Source: JAGNZR01 sp051656905 (GTDB lineage Bacteria; Fusobacteriota; Fusobacteriia; Fusobacteriales; Fusobacteriaceae). Taken from it: 64,000 bases of DNA. The position numbers and the translations under genes are program-made. Of this stretch, positions 45,969 through 54,699 are shown piece after piece; positions within the stretch are counted from its first letter, which is position 1, and each line of letters starts with the position of its first letter. The DNA lies in the NCBI GenBank assembly GCA_051656905.1, contig JBOFJQ010000030.1:25391-89390 (forward strand), written 5' to 3'. The notes beneath the pieces are model-generated. The model searched no databases. It saw only the letters and a list, made by a program, of their open reading frames with translations, and had not been told where the DNA came from.

Positions 45969-46628
45969 CTAAAGTTTTTTCCAACTAGGTGCCAACGATA
46001 CATTCGTTATATATAGCATCTCTGTTTTTTCCTTAGTTTTAAAAACTATTTTTGAGTTTGGTGGAATAAAGATTATATCCCCTTTTTCACAATTGTAGTT
46101 ACTATTATTAAGATTAAGTGACATTTTTCCACTTACTAAATAAAGAATTTCTGGATTTAATACTTCATAGGGAAAAGTAGTATCTTCTAATGAGAATATT
46201 CCCATAGAACTCCCTGATTTTTCATCTGAAAATAACTCTTGATAAAAAGCATTAGGATCTCCCTCTGGATCAAAAAGTTCCATTTTTATAGAATTTCCTT
46301 TTACTATTGAGAAACCAGTAATGTCTCCTTCAACATCAAACTTAGAATTTTTTGTCTGAGATAACTTCTTTATTATTTCTTGAATTAATCCTTCATTCAT
46401 AAAAACTTTTAGCATATTCATCATTTTTTCAACTTCTAAATTTTCTATACTACTTTTTTTATCATTACAGATACAGTTATCCCCCTCTCCAATAATAATT
46501 TCTATATTACTATTTTTAGCTATATCTCTAGCTGAAGGAGTTAAGATAGTATCTTTATCAATATAAAATTTTTTGTTTCCGTCTTTCAAAAACTTTTCCA
46601 TGTCAGTTGCACAAATTAGTTTTTTCAT
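45969..46628 (-). CDS. eutQ: EutQ-like cupin protein
   Basis: A 219-residue protein. The N-terminus KKLICATDMEKFLKDGNKKFYIDKDTILTPSARDIA is EutQ/EutT-like, and ~110-215 form a cupin (EVLNPEILYLVSGKMSLNL; GDIIFIPPNSKIVFKTKEK). EutQ homologues have acetate kinase activity or help shell assembly. The frame opens at 46685, but that region overlaps the preceding gene; GAGGTG precedes the ATG at 46628. Confidence 0.82.
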   Translation of the reverse strand: MKKLICATDMEKFLKDGNKKFYIDKDTILTPSARDIAKNSNIEIIIGEGDNCICNDKKSSIENLEVEKMMNMLKVFMNEGLIQEIIKKLSQTKNSKFDVEGDITGFSIVKGNSIKMELFDPEGDPNAFYQELFSDEKSGSSMGIFSLEDTTFPYEVLNPEILYLVSGKMSLNLNNSNYNCEKGDIIFIPPNSKIVFKTKEKTEMLYITNVSLAPSWKKL

Positions 46629-46662
46629 CACCTCACATCCTTTCAAATAAATTTGAATTTTA

Positions 46663-46923
46663 CTAAAAATTACAGTCTCCATCAATTATTCCAACCACTA
46701 CTGCATCAACAGGAATATCATCACTTCCTAACATTGCCCTTGCTGGTGATCCTACTGTTATAATTACTTTATCTCCTATTCCTGCACCTATTATGTCTAC
46801 AACTACAATTCTTTTTCCATCATCTTTTCCACCAATTTCTTCAGCTAACATAAACTTTAATCCATTAAGGGTGTCAGCCTTTCTCGTGGCCCAGACATTA
46901 TTAACTAATTTTGCTACTATCAT
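46663..46923 (-). CDS. eutN: microcompartment vertex pentamer protein (EutN/CcmL type)
   Basis: An 86-residue BMC-P protein that caps the vertices of the shell. MIVAKLVNNVWATRKAD, VVVDIIGAGIGDKVIITVGSPAR and VVVGIIDG are the family core. Its ATG overlaps the stop of the EutS-like gene in ATGA, so the two are coupled. Confidence 0.95.
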   Translation of the reverse strand: MIVAKLVNNVWATRKADTLNGLKFMLAEEIGGKDDGKRIVVVDIIGAGIGDKVIITVGSPARAMLGSDDIPVDAVVVGIIDGDCNF

Positions 46924-47213
46924 AATTCACCCTCTTTTACTTTACGTTTAATTTTATTCATAGCTTCTTCAACTGAAGATGTATCCCCAAAAATTGCTAT
47001 TAGTACCATGTGTTGTGGACAAACGCCTCCAATATCTTCAACTATAACTCCTGCAGCTTTTTCTGCAATATCAATAGCATAAACCATATCTATTACTTTA
47101 CCTTGTATTAGACCTACTGCATCTATATCTTCAAGATTGATTTTTTTGTTCATTCTTTTTAATAAGACATTTTTAGTTCCAATCGAAGGTGACTTTATCA
47201 ATCTAAAATCCAT
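46920..47213 (-). CDS. circularly permuted shell protein (EutS/PduU type)
   Basis: A 97-residue BMC-H protein with the permuted order: IDAVGLIQGKVIDMVYAIDIAEKAAGV then GGVCPQHMVLIAIFGDTSSVEEAM. It forms hexamers capped by a small barrel. The frame opens at 47252 inside the preceding gene; GGGGAA stands before the ATG at 47213. The N-terminus is shorter than in EutS of enterobacteria. Confidence 0.85.
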   Translation of the reverse strand: MDFRLIKSPSIGTKNVLLKRMNKKINLEDIDAVGLIQGKVIDMVYAIDIAEKAAGVIVEDIGGVCPQHMVLIAIFGDTSSVEEAMNKIKRKVKEGEL

Positions 47214-47227
47214 ATAATTTCCCCATT

Positions 47228-48073
47228 TTAATCCATAATTTCTTGTGTGCAACTAAGAGCTATTCCTAAAGGTGTTACAAACATTGGATTCTTTGGTTTA
47301 TGAGTAGTTATTTTTAGTTGCTTTTCTATAATTGATTCTATTCCAGTTAAACAAGCTGTTCCGCCTACCAGAGATATTTCTTGAATATCATATCCTTTAA
47401 TGTGATTCTTTATAATTGAACCTATTTTTTCTACAACTGGTTTTAGAATAGGTAATAACTCTTTGTGATTATTAACATCTCTCTTAAATATATCCGCTTC
47501 ACTGAAGGATATATTGTAATTTCCAGATACAACTAAAGAAAAATGTGTTCCTCCTGTTGGCTCATCTGCAACATATACAACTTTTCCATCTTTTATTATA
47601 GATGTTCCTGTTGTTCCCCCGCCAATGTCCACTACTGCTCCATTTTTCATTTTTAATACTTCATTTGCTGCTGTTGGTTCATCTAGCAGGTTTGTCAACT
47701 CAAAACCTGCCGCTTGAACCACATTTCTTATAGCTCCTGAATCTAAATTATCTGTTCCTGGTGGAATTGCTGCTGCTGCATATAGCAACTCTTTTTTTAA
47801 TTTGTCTTCAATCTCTTTTTTTAACTCTTTAACAATTCTTATTGCGCCTATATAATCAACTACCATTCCATCTCTAACCACATCTGCATATCTATATGCC
47901 CCTGCAACAGGATTATAGTTTTCATCTAAAACAGCTAGAACTATGCATGCTGTACCTAAATCCACTCCTGTATAATATACAGAGGATTCTTTTAAGATTG
48001 GATTTTTTATAACTTTTTCAAACTGTTCTACTAATTTATCGCAATATTCAAAAGTTATTTTTTCATTTGACAC
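47228..48073 (-). CDS. eutJ: EutJ-like actin/Hsp70-fold protein
   Basis: A 281-residue ASKHA-fold ATPase: YTGVDLGTACIVLAVLDE (phosphate 1), VDIGGGTTGTSIIKDGKV (phosphate 2) and VGGTACLTGIESIIEKQL (adenosine). EutJ homologues are proposed chaperones or reactivases in microcompartment operons. The start is GTG behind AGGAGG; it overlaps the end of the preceding gene by 19 bases. Confidence 0.9.
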   Translation of the reverse strand: MSNEKITFEYCDKLVEQFEKVIKNPILKESSVYYTGVDLGTACIVLAVLDENYNPVAGAYRYADVVRDGMVVDYIGAIRIVKELKKEIEDKLKKELLYAAAAIPPGTDNLDSGAIRNVVQAAGFELTNLLDEPTAANEVLKMKNGAVVDIGGGTTGTSIIKDGKVVYVADEPTGGTHFSLVVSGNYNISFSEADIFKRDVNNHKELLPILKPVVEKIGSIIKNHIKGYDIQEISLVGGTACLTGIESIIEKQLKITTHKPKNPMFVTPLGIALSCTQEIMD

Positions 48074-48744
48074 TTCATACCTCCTGCTGTTTCAGATATA
48101 AGTTTAGACATTATCTCTATAATTACATCTATATATTTTGTTGTGATTTCTAAAGTATGCTTTTCCTTTTCATATACTTCAACAATTAGATTCTTAAGTA
48201 TTTTTAATTCATAAAAAAGGTGCTGAATAGCAAATAGATCACTACTGTTTTTGGTATAAATATATATTTCGCTAATCTCAACTTCCTCTTTTTGATCTTC
48301 TGTTTCAACTTTACAATTAATATTAATCAGTTCAGTTTTCCCTTCTAAAAATTCCCTAAAGTTTCTAATATATCTACAGATATCAATTATTTTTTGTGCT
48401 AACTCTAAATCTTTTATAAAAACATCACTTGCTAATTTATAAAATAGAGATTCAATTGAATTAAATTTATATATCAAATTCTGATTTTTTAAATTTTCTT
48501 TACATTTTTTCTCTTCTTTGGTATCAGACTCTATTTTTTCTTTTATTCCAGCTCTATCAGTACATTTATCAGATATTTTAAGATTTAAATTATCAATTAT
48601 AAGTATTTTTTTATCTAATAAATATTGCCTTCCACCAGGTGTAAGCCGTTCATTAATTTTTAATTCAAAGCTATTAAAAGATTCTTTTTTGTATAGACCC
48701 TTTAAATGCTCTTCAGTGATAAATTTTGTCATTTCTATTTTCAC
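48055..48744 (-). CDS. EutT-like cobalamin adenosyltransferase homologue
   Basis: A 229-residue protein. The N-terminus (KFITEEHLKGLYKK then ERLTPGGRQYLLDKKI) matches the start of EutT/EutQ-type proteins, and ~85-225 is all-helical, as in cobalamin adenosyltransferases. The Cys-Cys metal motif described for enteric EutT is not seen. The operon encodes no B12 enzyme (CutC uses a glycyl radical), so it may have a different job. Function uncertain. Confidence 0.65.
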   Translation of the reverse strand: MKIEMTKFITEEHLKGLYKKESFNSFELKINERLTPGGRQYLLDKKILIIDNLNLKISDKCTDRAGIKEKIESDTKEEKKCKENLKNQNLIYKFNSIESLFYKLASDVFIKDLELAQKIIDICRYIRNFREFLEGKTELININCKVETEDQKEEVEISEIYIYTKNSSDLFAIQHLFYELKILKNLIVEVYEKEKHTLEITTKYIDVIIEIMSKLISETAGGMKCQMKK

Positions 48745-48779
48745 CTACCATTTTAAATAGAATCTCTCCATTTTTAAAA

Positions 48780-49730
48780 TTAATGACGTATAACTTTTAC
48801 AAACAAATCATATTCTTTAATCCAAGATTCTATTTTATCTAACTCTTCATTTGACAAAGCTACTTCTTCTTTAATTAAATATTCCATTCCCAATTGGTTA
48901 TATTTATTTACCCCCATTTTATGATAAGGTAATAAATCAATACCTTTAAAGTTTTTATAATCTTTATACGGTAATAAAAATTTAATTACTCCCTCAATAT
49001 CCTCTCTATTGTTATTAACACCTTTTAGAAGTGGCATACGAATTTGAACATTATATTTTTCTTTTAATAAGTATTGAACATTTTCTAATATTTGCTCATT
49101 CCTAACCCCTGTCCAATAAAAGTGCTTATCTGAGTCTATCTGTTTAATATCAAATAAAAATAAATCTGTAAACTCTGCAACCTTCATTATTGCTTCATTA
49201 GTAGCATAACCACAAGTTTCTATTGCTGTATTAATACCTGCTTCTTTACAAGCCATAAGTAAGCTTGTTGCAGCATCAGTTTGCATTAATACTTCTCCAC
49301 CACCTAGAGTGACCCCTCCTCCAGAAACTTCATAAAATGCTCTATCTTCTTCAATTACTTCTAGCAATTCTGATATGGATTTACTCTCTCCCACAATCTT
49401 AAGTGCACTATTGTGGCAATTACTCTCACATCTTTTGCATCCTATACAATCAATATTTCTATCTACTTTATGAGTATTAGTTCCATCCATTTTATGAATT
49501 CCCACAGGACAAATGTCTACACACTCTCCACAGTTAATACACATGTTGGATTTATACATGACTCTATATTTTTTCATTAACCCTTCTGGATTAGCACACC
49601 ATTTGCACCTTAAAGGACAACCTTGAAAAAATATTATTGTTCTAACACCTGGTCCATCATACATATTATATTTTTGTATATTAAAGACCATTGCTTTTCT
49701 TTCAATAACTCCATTTCCTTTTTTATGCAT
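48780..49730 (-). CDS. cutD: choline trimethylamine-lyase activating enzyme
   Basis: A 316-residue radical SAM enzyme that installs the glycyl radical on CutC. The radical SAM cluster motif is GCPLRCKWCANPEG (CxxxCxxC, about 38-45); two extra [4Fe-4S] sites, CINCGECVDICP and CIGCKRCESNCH, follow (about 62-105), and EVLMQTDAATSLL/TAIETCGYA are typical of glycyl-radical activases. It lies 17 bases downstream of cutC. Confidence 0.95.
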   Translation of the reverse strand: MHKKGNGVIERKAMVFNIQKYNMYDGPGVRTIIFFQGCPLRCKWCANPEGLMKKYRVMYKSNMCINCGECVDICPVGIHKMDGTNTHKVDRNIDCIGCKRCESNCHNSALKIVGESKSISELLEVIEEDRAFYEVSGGGVTLGGGEVLMQTDAATSLLMACKEAGINTAIETCGYATNEAIMKVAEFTDLFLFDIKQIDSDKHFYWTGVRNEQILENVQYLLKEKYNVQIRMPLLKGVNNNREDIEGVIKFLLPYKDYKNFKGIDLLPYHKMGVNKYNQLGMEYLIKEEVALSNEELDKIESWIKEYDLFVKVIRH

Positions 49731-49747
49731 TTTTATTCTCCAAATTT

Positions 49748-52288
49748 TTAGAAGTGTGTTAATACTGTTCTACTTATAATTTCATCTTGCACATCTTTAC
49801 ATAATTCAACAAAATAAGCACTATATCCAGCAACACGAACTATTAGATCTCTATAAGCTTCTGGATTTTTTTGAGCTGCTATTAATGTATCATTGTCTAA
49901 GTAGTTAAATTGAATCTCTCCTAACTGTAACGCACAAGCACTACGTAATAAAGTAATAATTCCATTTTCTCCCTCAGGTGTATCAAGTAGTCCAGAAATC
50001 AACTTAAAGTTGTGAACCATTCCTATGTTCATGCTATCACAAGCCATTTTTGAAACTGATTTAATTATCGCTGTTGGTCCTTTGAAATCTGCCCCTTGAG
50101 TTGGACTTATTCCATCTGATAAAGGAGTCCATGCTTTACGCCCATTTGCACTAGCTCCAGTTATTTGACCAAATGGTGTATTATTGGAAATTGATAGTGT
50201 TCCATGGCTCAGTACTGAATATAAAGTTCTATATTTACGGTGCTCAGTTTCTGTGTAGTTAATTAACTCTGCTGCTATATAATCTACATAGTCATCATCG
50301 TTTCCATATTTAGGAACATCTAAACAATCTTTTCTTAACTTTTCAAAGCCTACAAAATCTGCTATTAAAGCTTCTTTTATCTCTTTTAATGTATATTTTT
50401 TCTCTTCAAATACTAATTTTTTAATTACTGCCATTGAATCAACATAAGTTGCAAGCCCACTCCAAACAACTCCAGGTCCAAAGTTATACATTGCACCTCC
50501 TGCTTCTACTCCTCTTCCATTTTCTATGCATCCTTCATACATCATAGACATAAGCGGTTTTGGTGCTACTTCTTTGTGAACTCTTTGAGATATTACTGTA
50601 GCTATACTTGACCATTTAGTTATATATTTAATCTGCTCCTTAACTGCATCTTCAAATGCTTCATAAGTTTTAAAACTATCTACATCTCCTAAATCTGGAC
50701 ATACTTGCTTTCCATACCAAAGTGGAACCCCTTTATTTAAAACAAGTTCAATACAAATTGGCCATTGAGTATATGCTGTTGATGTCCATTGATATAGTCT
50801 TCCTGATTTTTGTGGTTCAACACATCCCATTAAGCAATAATCTCTTGCATCTTCTATTGAAACACCTTTAGCTAGCATCATTTTTATATGCACATCATCA
50901 AAGTGGCAAGCAGGGAATCCCATTCCAGCTTTTATTACTTCAACTATCTTTTTCAAATATTTTTGTGGTGATGATTTATGAATACGACATGATAAAGATG
51001 GTTGATAAATTTTCACATGTTTAACTGCATCCATTAATAAATAAGTTAAATCATTTGTTGCATCACGTCCTGATCTTGTTAGTCCTCCAACACACATATT
51101 TACAAATGGTTGATATCCTGCAAAGAATTTTGACCCACCCTCACTTGTTATCCACATCATCTCTGACATTTTAATAAGCATACAACCTGCTAGTTCAAAA
51201 GCTTGAAATTCATTAATTTTTCCACTTTCAATATCTTCTTTAAAAAATGGATACATATATTGGTCAACACGTCCTATAGACATTCCTGTTTGATTTTCTT
51301 CAACAACTAATAAAGATTCAATTGTCCAAACAGATTGAATAGCTTCCCAAAAACTTGTTGGTCTATGAGCTGGAACTCTAGCATTTATTTCTGAAATTTT
51401 TAAAAGTTCAGCTTTTCTTTTTGGATTTGTCTCCTTGCTTGCTAATTCAGCAGCATATTCTGACATACGTTTTGCATATATCATTACACCCTCTGCTGTA
51501 TCTATTAAAGATTTATAAAAATATATTTTATCTATATCTTCTGGGTTAGCATAACTAAGATTTGCTAATTTTTCTTCTGATTCTTTTATAATATCTAACA
51601 TTCCTTTTTTCATAAGAATAATATCATAACCTGGATTTGAATCCCCACCACCATTTACTGCGTGATATGAACAATCTGAAACAAAAGATTCTCCTGAAAG
51701 TTCCCATACACCAGCTTCACGATACTGATCTTCACAACATTCATCTACTGATTTTCCTTTCCAAAAAGGAAATAATTCTTCTCTCATAACTTTTTTATCT
51801 TCTTCTGAAATATAGAAAGGATCTTGTGTTCTCGTTCCTATTGTATCAATTTCAACTTCCATCCATCTCCAAGCTATGTCAGGAGAAAAAGCTCCAGCTC
51901 TAGGTGCACCATTTGGAGCTCCAACTATTAATTCATGATCTTGAATTACCAATGGAGCTGTTTCACAACAATGTCTAAAACTTTTACCTCTTAATATAGC
52001 CTTTGGCAATCCTGGGTTAGCTTTAGCTATTTCTGTTATAGCTTTAGCACGATGAATTGTAATTTTAGGAACATGTTTTAAATAATTTTCTTTTAATGTA
52101 CATAAACGTTCTGTAATTTTATCTGGAATTTTTCCATCATTATCATCAGAGAAAGCATTTTTTTCTTGTCCACCATCTTTTATTTCATTCGAGATTCCCT
52201 CAAACATCTTTAACAATGCGTTTCTTTCTTCATCTGACATATGATTAGTAGCTTGCATAAATTTATCTAAAAACCCATGAATTTCCAT
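49748..52288 (-). CDS. cutC: choline trimethylamine-lyase (glycyl radical enzyme)
   Basis: An 846-residue glycyl radical enzyme that cleaves choline to trimethylamine and acetaldehyde. The thiyl Cys and general base lie in CLMGCVEPQKSGRLYQWTS (about residue 485), with the conserved T/Y partners in STAYTQWP, and the glycyl radical in VRVAGYSAYFVELCKDVQDE near the C-terminus. These residues match CutC rather than pyruvate formate-lyase or glycerol dehydratase. The length fits the short CutC form without the large N-terminal extension. Residues ~1-40 form an amphipathic helix that may target it into the shell. RBS AAGGAG. Confidence 0.95.
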   Translation of the reverse strand: MEIHGFLDKFMQATNHMSDEERNALLKMFEGISNEIKDGGQEKNAFSDDNDGKIPDKITERLCTLKENYLKHVPKITIHRAKAITEIAKANPGLPKAILRGKSFRHCCETAPLVIQDHELIVGAPNGAPRAGAFSPDIAWRWMEVEIDTIGTRTQDPFYISEEDKKVMREELFPFWKGKSVDECCEDQYREAGVWELSGESFVSDCSYHAVNGGGDSNPGYDIILMKKGMLDIIKESEEKLANLSYANPEDIDKIYFYKSLIDTAEGVMIYAKRMSEYAAELASKETNPKRKAELLKISEINARVPAHRPTSFWEAIQSVWTIESLLVVEENQTGMSIGRVDQYMYPFFKEDIESGKINEFQAFELAGCMLIKMSEMMWITSEGGSKFFAGYQPFVNMCVGGLTRSGRDATNDLTYLLMDAVKHVKIYQPSLSCRIHKSSPQKYLKKIVEVIKAGMGFPACHFDDVHIKMMLAKGVSIEDARDYCLMGCVEPQKSGRLYQWTSTAYTQWPICIELVLNKGVPLWYGKQVCPDLGDVDSFKTYEAFEDAVKEQIKYITKWSSIATVISQRVHKEVAPKPLMSMMYEGCIENGRGVEAGGAMYNFGPGVVWSGLATYVDSMAVIKKLVFEEKKYTLKEIKEALIADFVGFEKLRKDCLDVPKYGNDDDYVDYIAAELINYTETEHRKYRTLYSVLSHGTLSISNNTPFGQITGASANGRKAWTPLSDGISPTQGADFKGPTAIIKSVSKMACDSMNIGMVHNFKLISGLLDTPEGENGIITLLRSACALQLGEIQFNYLDNDTLIAAQKNPEAYRDLIVRVAGYSAYFVELCKDVQDEIISRTVLTHF

Positions 52289-52309
52289 CTTTTATACTCC
52301 TTTTTTATT

Positions 52310-53767
52310 TTATTTATATTCTTTTAATATCTCTCTTAAAATATTTTTCAGTACTTGTTCTGGGGTTGACTGTTCACCACTTTTATTAGATAACTCACCA
52401 AGAAACTCCTCAGTTTTTTTAATCTCATACCCTACTTTTCTAATATAAATTAAATTCATAGGCGATACATTATCTGATGTCATTCCTCTTCCTACCAATC
52501 CGCTCCCCAATGTCATTGCTGGAAAAAGATTAGTAGTTCCACCCATACTTCCAAATACTCCTGGAGTATTAACAAGAATTCTTCCCACAGGTTTTTTTAG
52601 TATAAATTGCTGAATAACCTCTTCATCTTTAGAGTGTATAACAAGTGTATGTCCTTGTTTTTCATTTAATAATAATTCTATGCACTTTTCACAAGCATTC
52701 ATCCAGTCATCTTCAATATAAAATGAGATTACAGGACATATCTTTTCTTTAGAATATAAATTATCTAAAGAAACATATTTTTCACTAGAAATTAACAATT
52801 TAACCTTTGAACTTATTTCAAAACCTGCTCTTTTTGCTAAAAATTGTGGTGTTTTTCCAAGGAATTCTCTCTCAAAATTACCCTCTCGATTAAAAATTAT
52901 TTTACTTAGAGAGTTTGACTCCTCTTCAGTCATAAAATAACCACCATTTTTTTCCAATTCTTCTTTTACTTCATTTGTGACACAACTATCAACGATGATA
53001 GATTGTTCTGCCCCTGCCATGACCCCGTTGTCAAAGCATTTACTAATAATAATATCTTTAACTGCTTTTTTTATATCTGCTGTTCTTTCTATAAATGCCG
53101 GAGTATTTCCTGTCCCTCCAAAAATTAGCAATTTCCCCGATTTATTAATATCTCTAACCATTTCATGAACCCCTGTGTTCATAATTAAAGATGTATATTT
53201 ATGGTTGATTAACTCTTTTGATCCATTTAAAGAAATTCTACTTAAATATGAAATACTACCTTTTGGAATCCCTGAATCCTCAGCTACTTTTATTAGAATA
53301 TCTAAAGTTCTTTTCATTGTATTTTTAGCTTTAGTATTAAGATTAAATATAATTGAGTTTCCTGATTTAATAGCTATTATTGTCTTATATATTACAGTGG
53401 ATACTGGGCTAGATTCTGAGCAAAAAGCTACTATTACACCCATGGGAACTCCGACATCTAAAATCTTGCTCTCCGCATCCCTTTTTATAATTCCAACACA
53501 TCTCATTTTATTAAGACTATTTTTTAAATATTTAATAATAAATCTGTTTTTTATTATTTTATCTTCATAGATTCCACAGTCTAATTCTTCATAAGAAAGT
53601 CCTGATAATTCTTCATTATAACCTTCAATTTCATCTAACATCTTATTTGCAATTTCATCAATTTTCTCCTGAGAAAATATTGATAACTTTTTCTGTGCTT
53701 CATTAGAATTTTCAACAAGCACTCTAGCTTCTTGAATAGAAAGTAAATCATTGTCTATTATATTCAT
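52310..53767 (-). CDS. aldehyde dehydrogenase homologue lacking the catalytic cysteine
   Basis: A 485-residue paralogue of the acylating aldehyde dehydrogenase at 43641-45227. The fold motifs are kept (LSIQEARVLVENSNEAQKK; FGGTGNTPAFIERTADI; FDNG...AEQSIIV; GSMGGTTNLFPAMTLGSGL) but the active-site segment reads FDNGVMAGAEQS, with Ala where the other has Cys in FDNGTICASEQS. It is therefore probably not a dehydrogenase. Choline clusters commonly carry two such genes (CutB and CutF), so it may be structural. A C-terminal amphipathic helix (QVLKNILREILKEYK) could target it to the shell. Confidence 0.85.
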   Translation of the reverse strand: MNIIDNDLLSIQEARVLVENSNEAQKKLSIFSQEKIDEIANKMLDEIEGYNEELSGLSYEELDCGIYEDKIIKNRFIIKYLKNSLNKMRCVGIIKRDAESKILDVGVPMGVIVAFCSESSPVSTVIYKTIIAIKSGNSIIFNLNTKAKNTMKRTLDILIKVAEDSGIPKGSISYLSRISLNGSKELINHKYTSLIMNTGVHEMVRDINKSGKLLIFGGTGNTPAFIERTADIKKAVKDIIISKCFDNGVMAGAEQSIIVDSCVTNEVKEELEKNGGYFMTEEESNSLSKIIFNREGNFEREFLGKTPQFLAKRAGFEISSKVKLLISSEKYVSLDNLYSKEKICPVISFYIEDDWMNACEKCIELLLNEKQGHTLVIHSKDEEVIQQFILKKPVGRILVNTPGVFGSMGGTTNLFPAMTLGSGLVGRGMTSDNVSPMNLIYIRKVGYEIKKTEEFLGELSNKSGEQSTPEQVLKNILREILKEYK

Positions 53768-53797
53768 TTTAATTTCACCTTTCTATAAATTCGATAT

Positions 53798-54097
53798 TTA
53801 TAAATTTTCTATAGCATATTTTTCGATTATTTTTTGAAGATCTCCATGAGGTCTTGCTATAACCACTGTGCTATATAAATTTCCATCTTCCATTTTTTTT
53901 ACTGCACTAGCTCCTGCTTCTACTGCTGCTTTACATGCCCCTACATCTCCAGTAACTATAACTGAAATATATCCCGATGCTACATTTGCATAACCAATTA
54001 AATCTACATTTGCTGCTTTACACATAGCATCTGCTGCTTCTAAAGCAAAAACTAATCCAAAAGTTTCTACTAATCCTATTGCTTCTCGCTTCATCAT
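53798..54097 (-). CDS. microcompartment shell hexamer protein (BMC-H)
   Basis: A 99-residue BMC-H protein (IGLVETFGLVFALEAADAMCKAANVDL; GDVGACKAAVEAG; VIARPHGDLQKI). Compared with the other hexamers its pore loop is ANVASGYIS rather than a Gly-rich GGGL, which may change what passes the pore. Two ATG codons are possible at the start, three bases apart. Confidence 0.93.
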   Translation of the reverse strand: MMKREAIGLVETFGLVFALEAADAMCKAANVDLIGYANVASGYISVIVTGDVGACKAAVEAGASAVKKMEDGNLYSTVVIARPHGDLQKIIEKYAIENL

Positions 54098-54113
54098 TTA
54101 ATTTCAACTCCTC

Positions 54114-54410
54114 TTATTGATCGATATCATGAACAGATACAATTTTTCCAATTTCACTAATTGGTCTTGGCATAACATTTTTAGCTGTTAATGTCCCTAT
54201 GGCTGCTGCTGCCTGAGCTCCTGCTTCTACTGCTGAAGTTACTGCTGCCACATCGCCTTTTACCATTATAGTTACAAGTGTTGATCCCACATTTTCATAT
54301 GATATTAATTCTACACTTGCAGCTTTTAACATTTTGTCCGCTGCCTCAAGAGCTGGAACTAATCCAATTGTCTCAACTAATCCTAAAGCTTCATTACCGT
54401 AATATTTCAT
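54114..54410 (-). CDS. microcompartment shell hexamer protein (BMC-H)
   Basis: A 98-residue BMC-H protein (LGLVETIGLVPALEAADKMLKAASVEL; GDVAAVTSAVEAG; VMPRPISEIGK). It follows the small winged-helix-like gene and precedes a second hexamer gene; together with the 42667 product they form the shell facets. Confidence 0.95.
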   Translation of the reverse strand: MKYYGNEALGLVETIGLVPALEAADKMLKAASVELISYENVGSTLVTIMVKGDVAAVTSAVEAGAQAAAAIGTLTAKNVMPRPISEIGKIVSVHDIDQ

Positions 54411-54429
54411 AAAAAAACACCCCCTTAAT

Positions 54430-54696
54430 TTAATCTTTTATAAAATTATTTATTGTTTGTTTACTATCTTCGTTTGCTTTATAGTAAATTAATAATTCCC
54501 CATTTTCATCTAAATCAAAATCTACCTCTTCAATTAATCCATTTGCTTCAGCAGTCATTAATGCATTTGAAAGTGAGTGTTTATTAAAGGCCTTAAATTT
54601 TGCATAATCTTCTTTCAAAAATTCCATAAGTTCTTTTAATGATGCTTTTGATACATTAGTAAAATACTTTAAAATAGCATAGTTTAGTGGTTTCAT
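54430..54696 (-). CDS. small winged-helix-like protein of the choline locus
   Basis: An 88-residue protein whose helical layout (MKPLNYAILKYFTNVSKA; KFKAFNKHSLSNALMTAEANGLIEEV then a beta pair) resembles a winged helix. It starts three bases after the transporter stop. I recognise no named family; a regulatory or assembly role in the operon is an inference. Confidence 0.65.
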   Translation of the reverse strand: MKPLNYAILKYFTNVSKASLKELMEFLKEDYAKFKAFNKHSLSNALMTAEANGLIEEVDFDLDENGELLIYYKANEDSKQTINNFIKD

Positions 54697-54699
54697 TGC

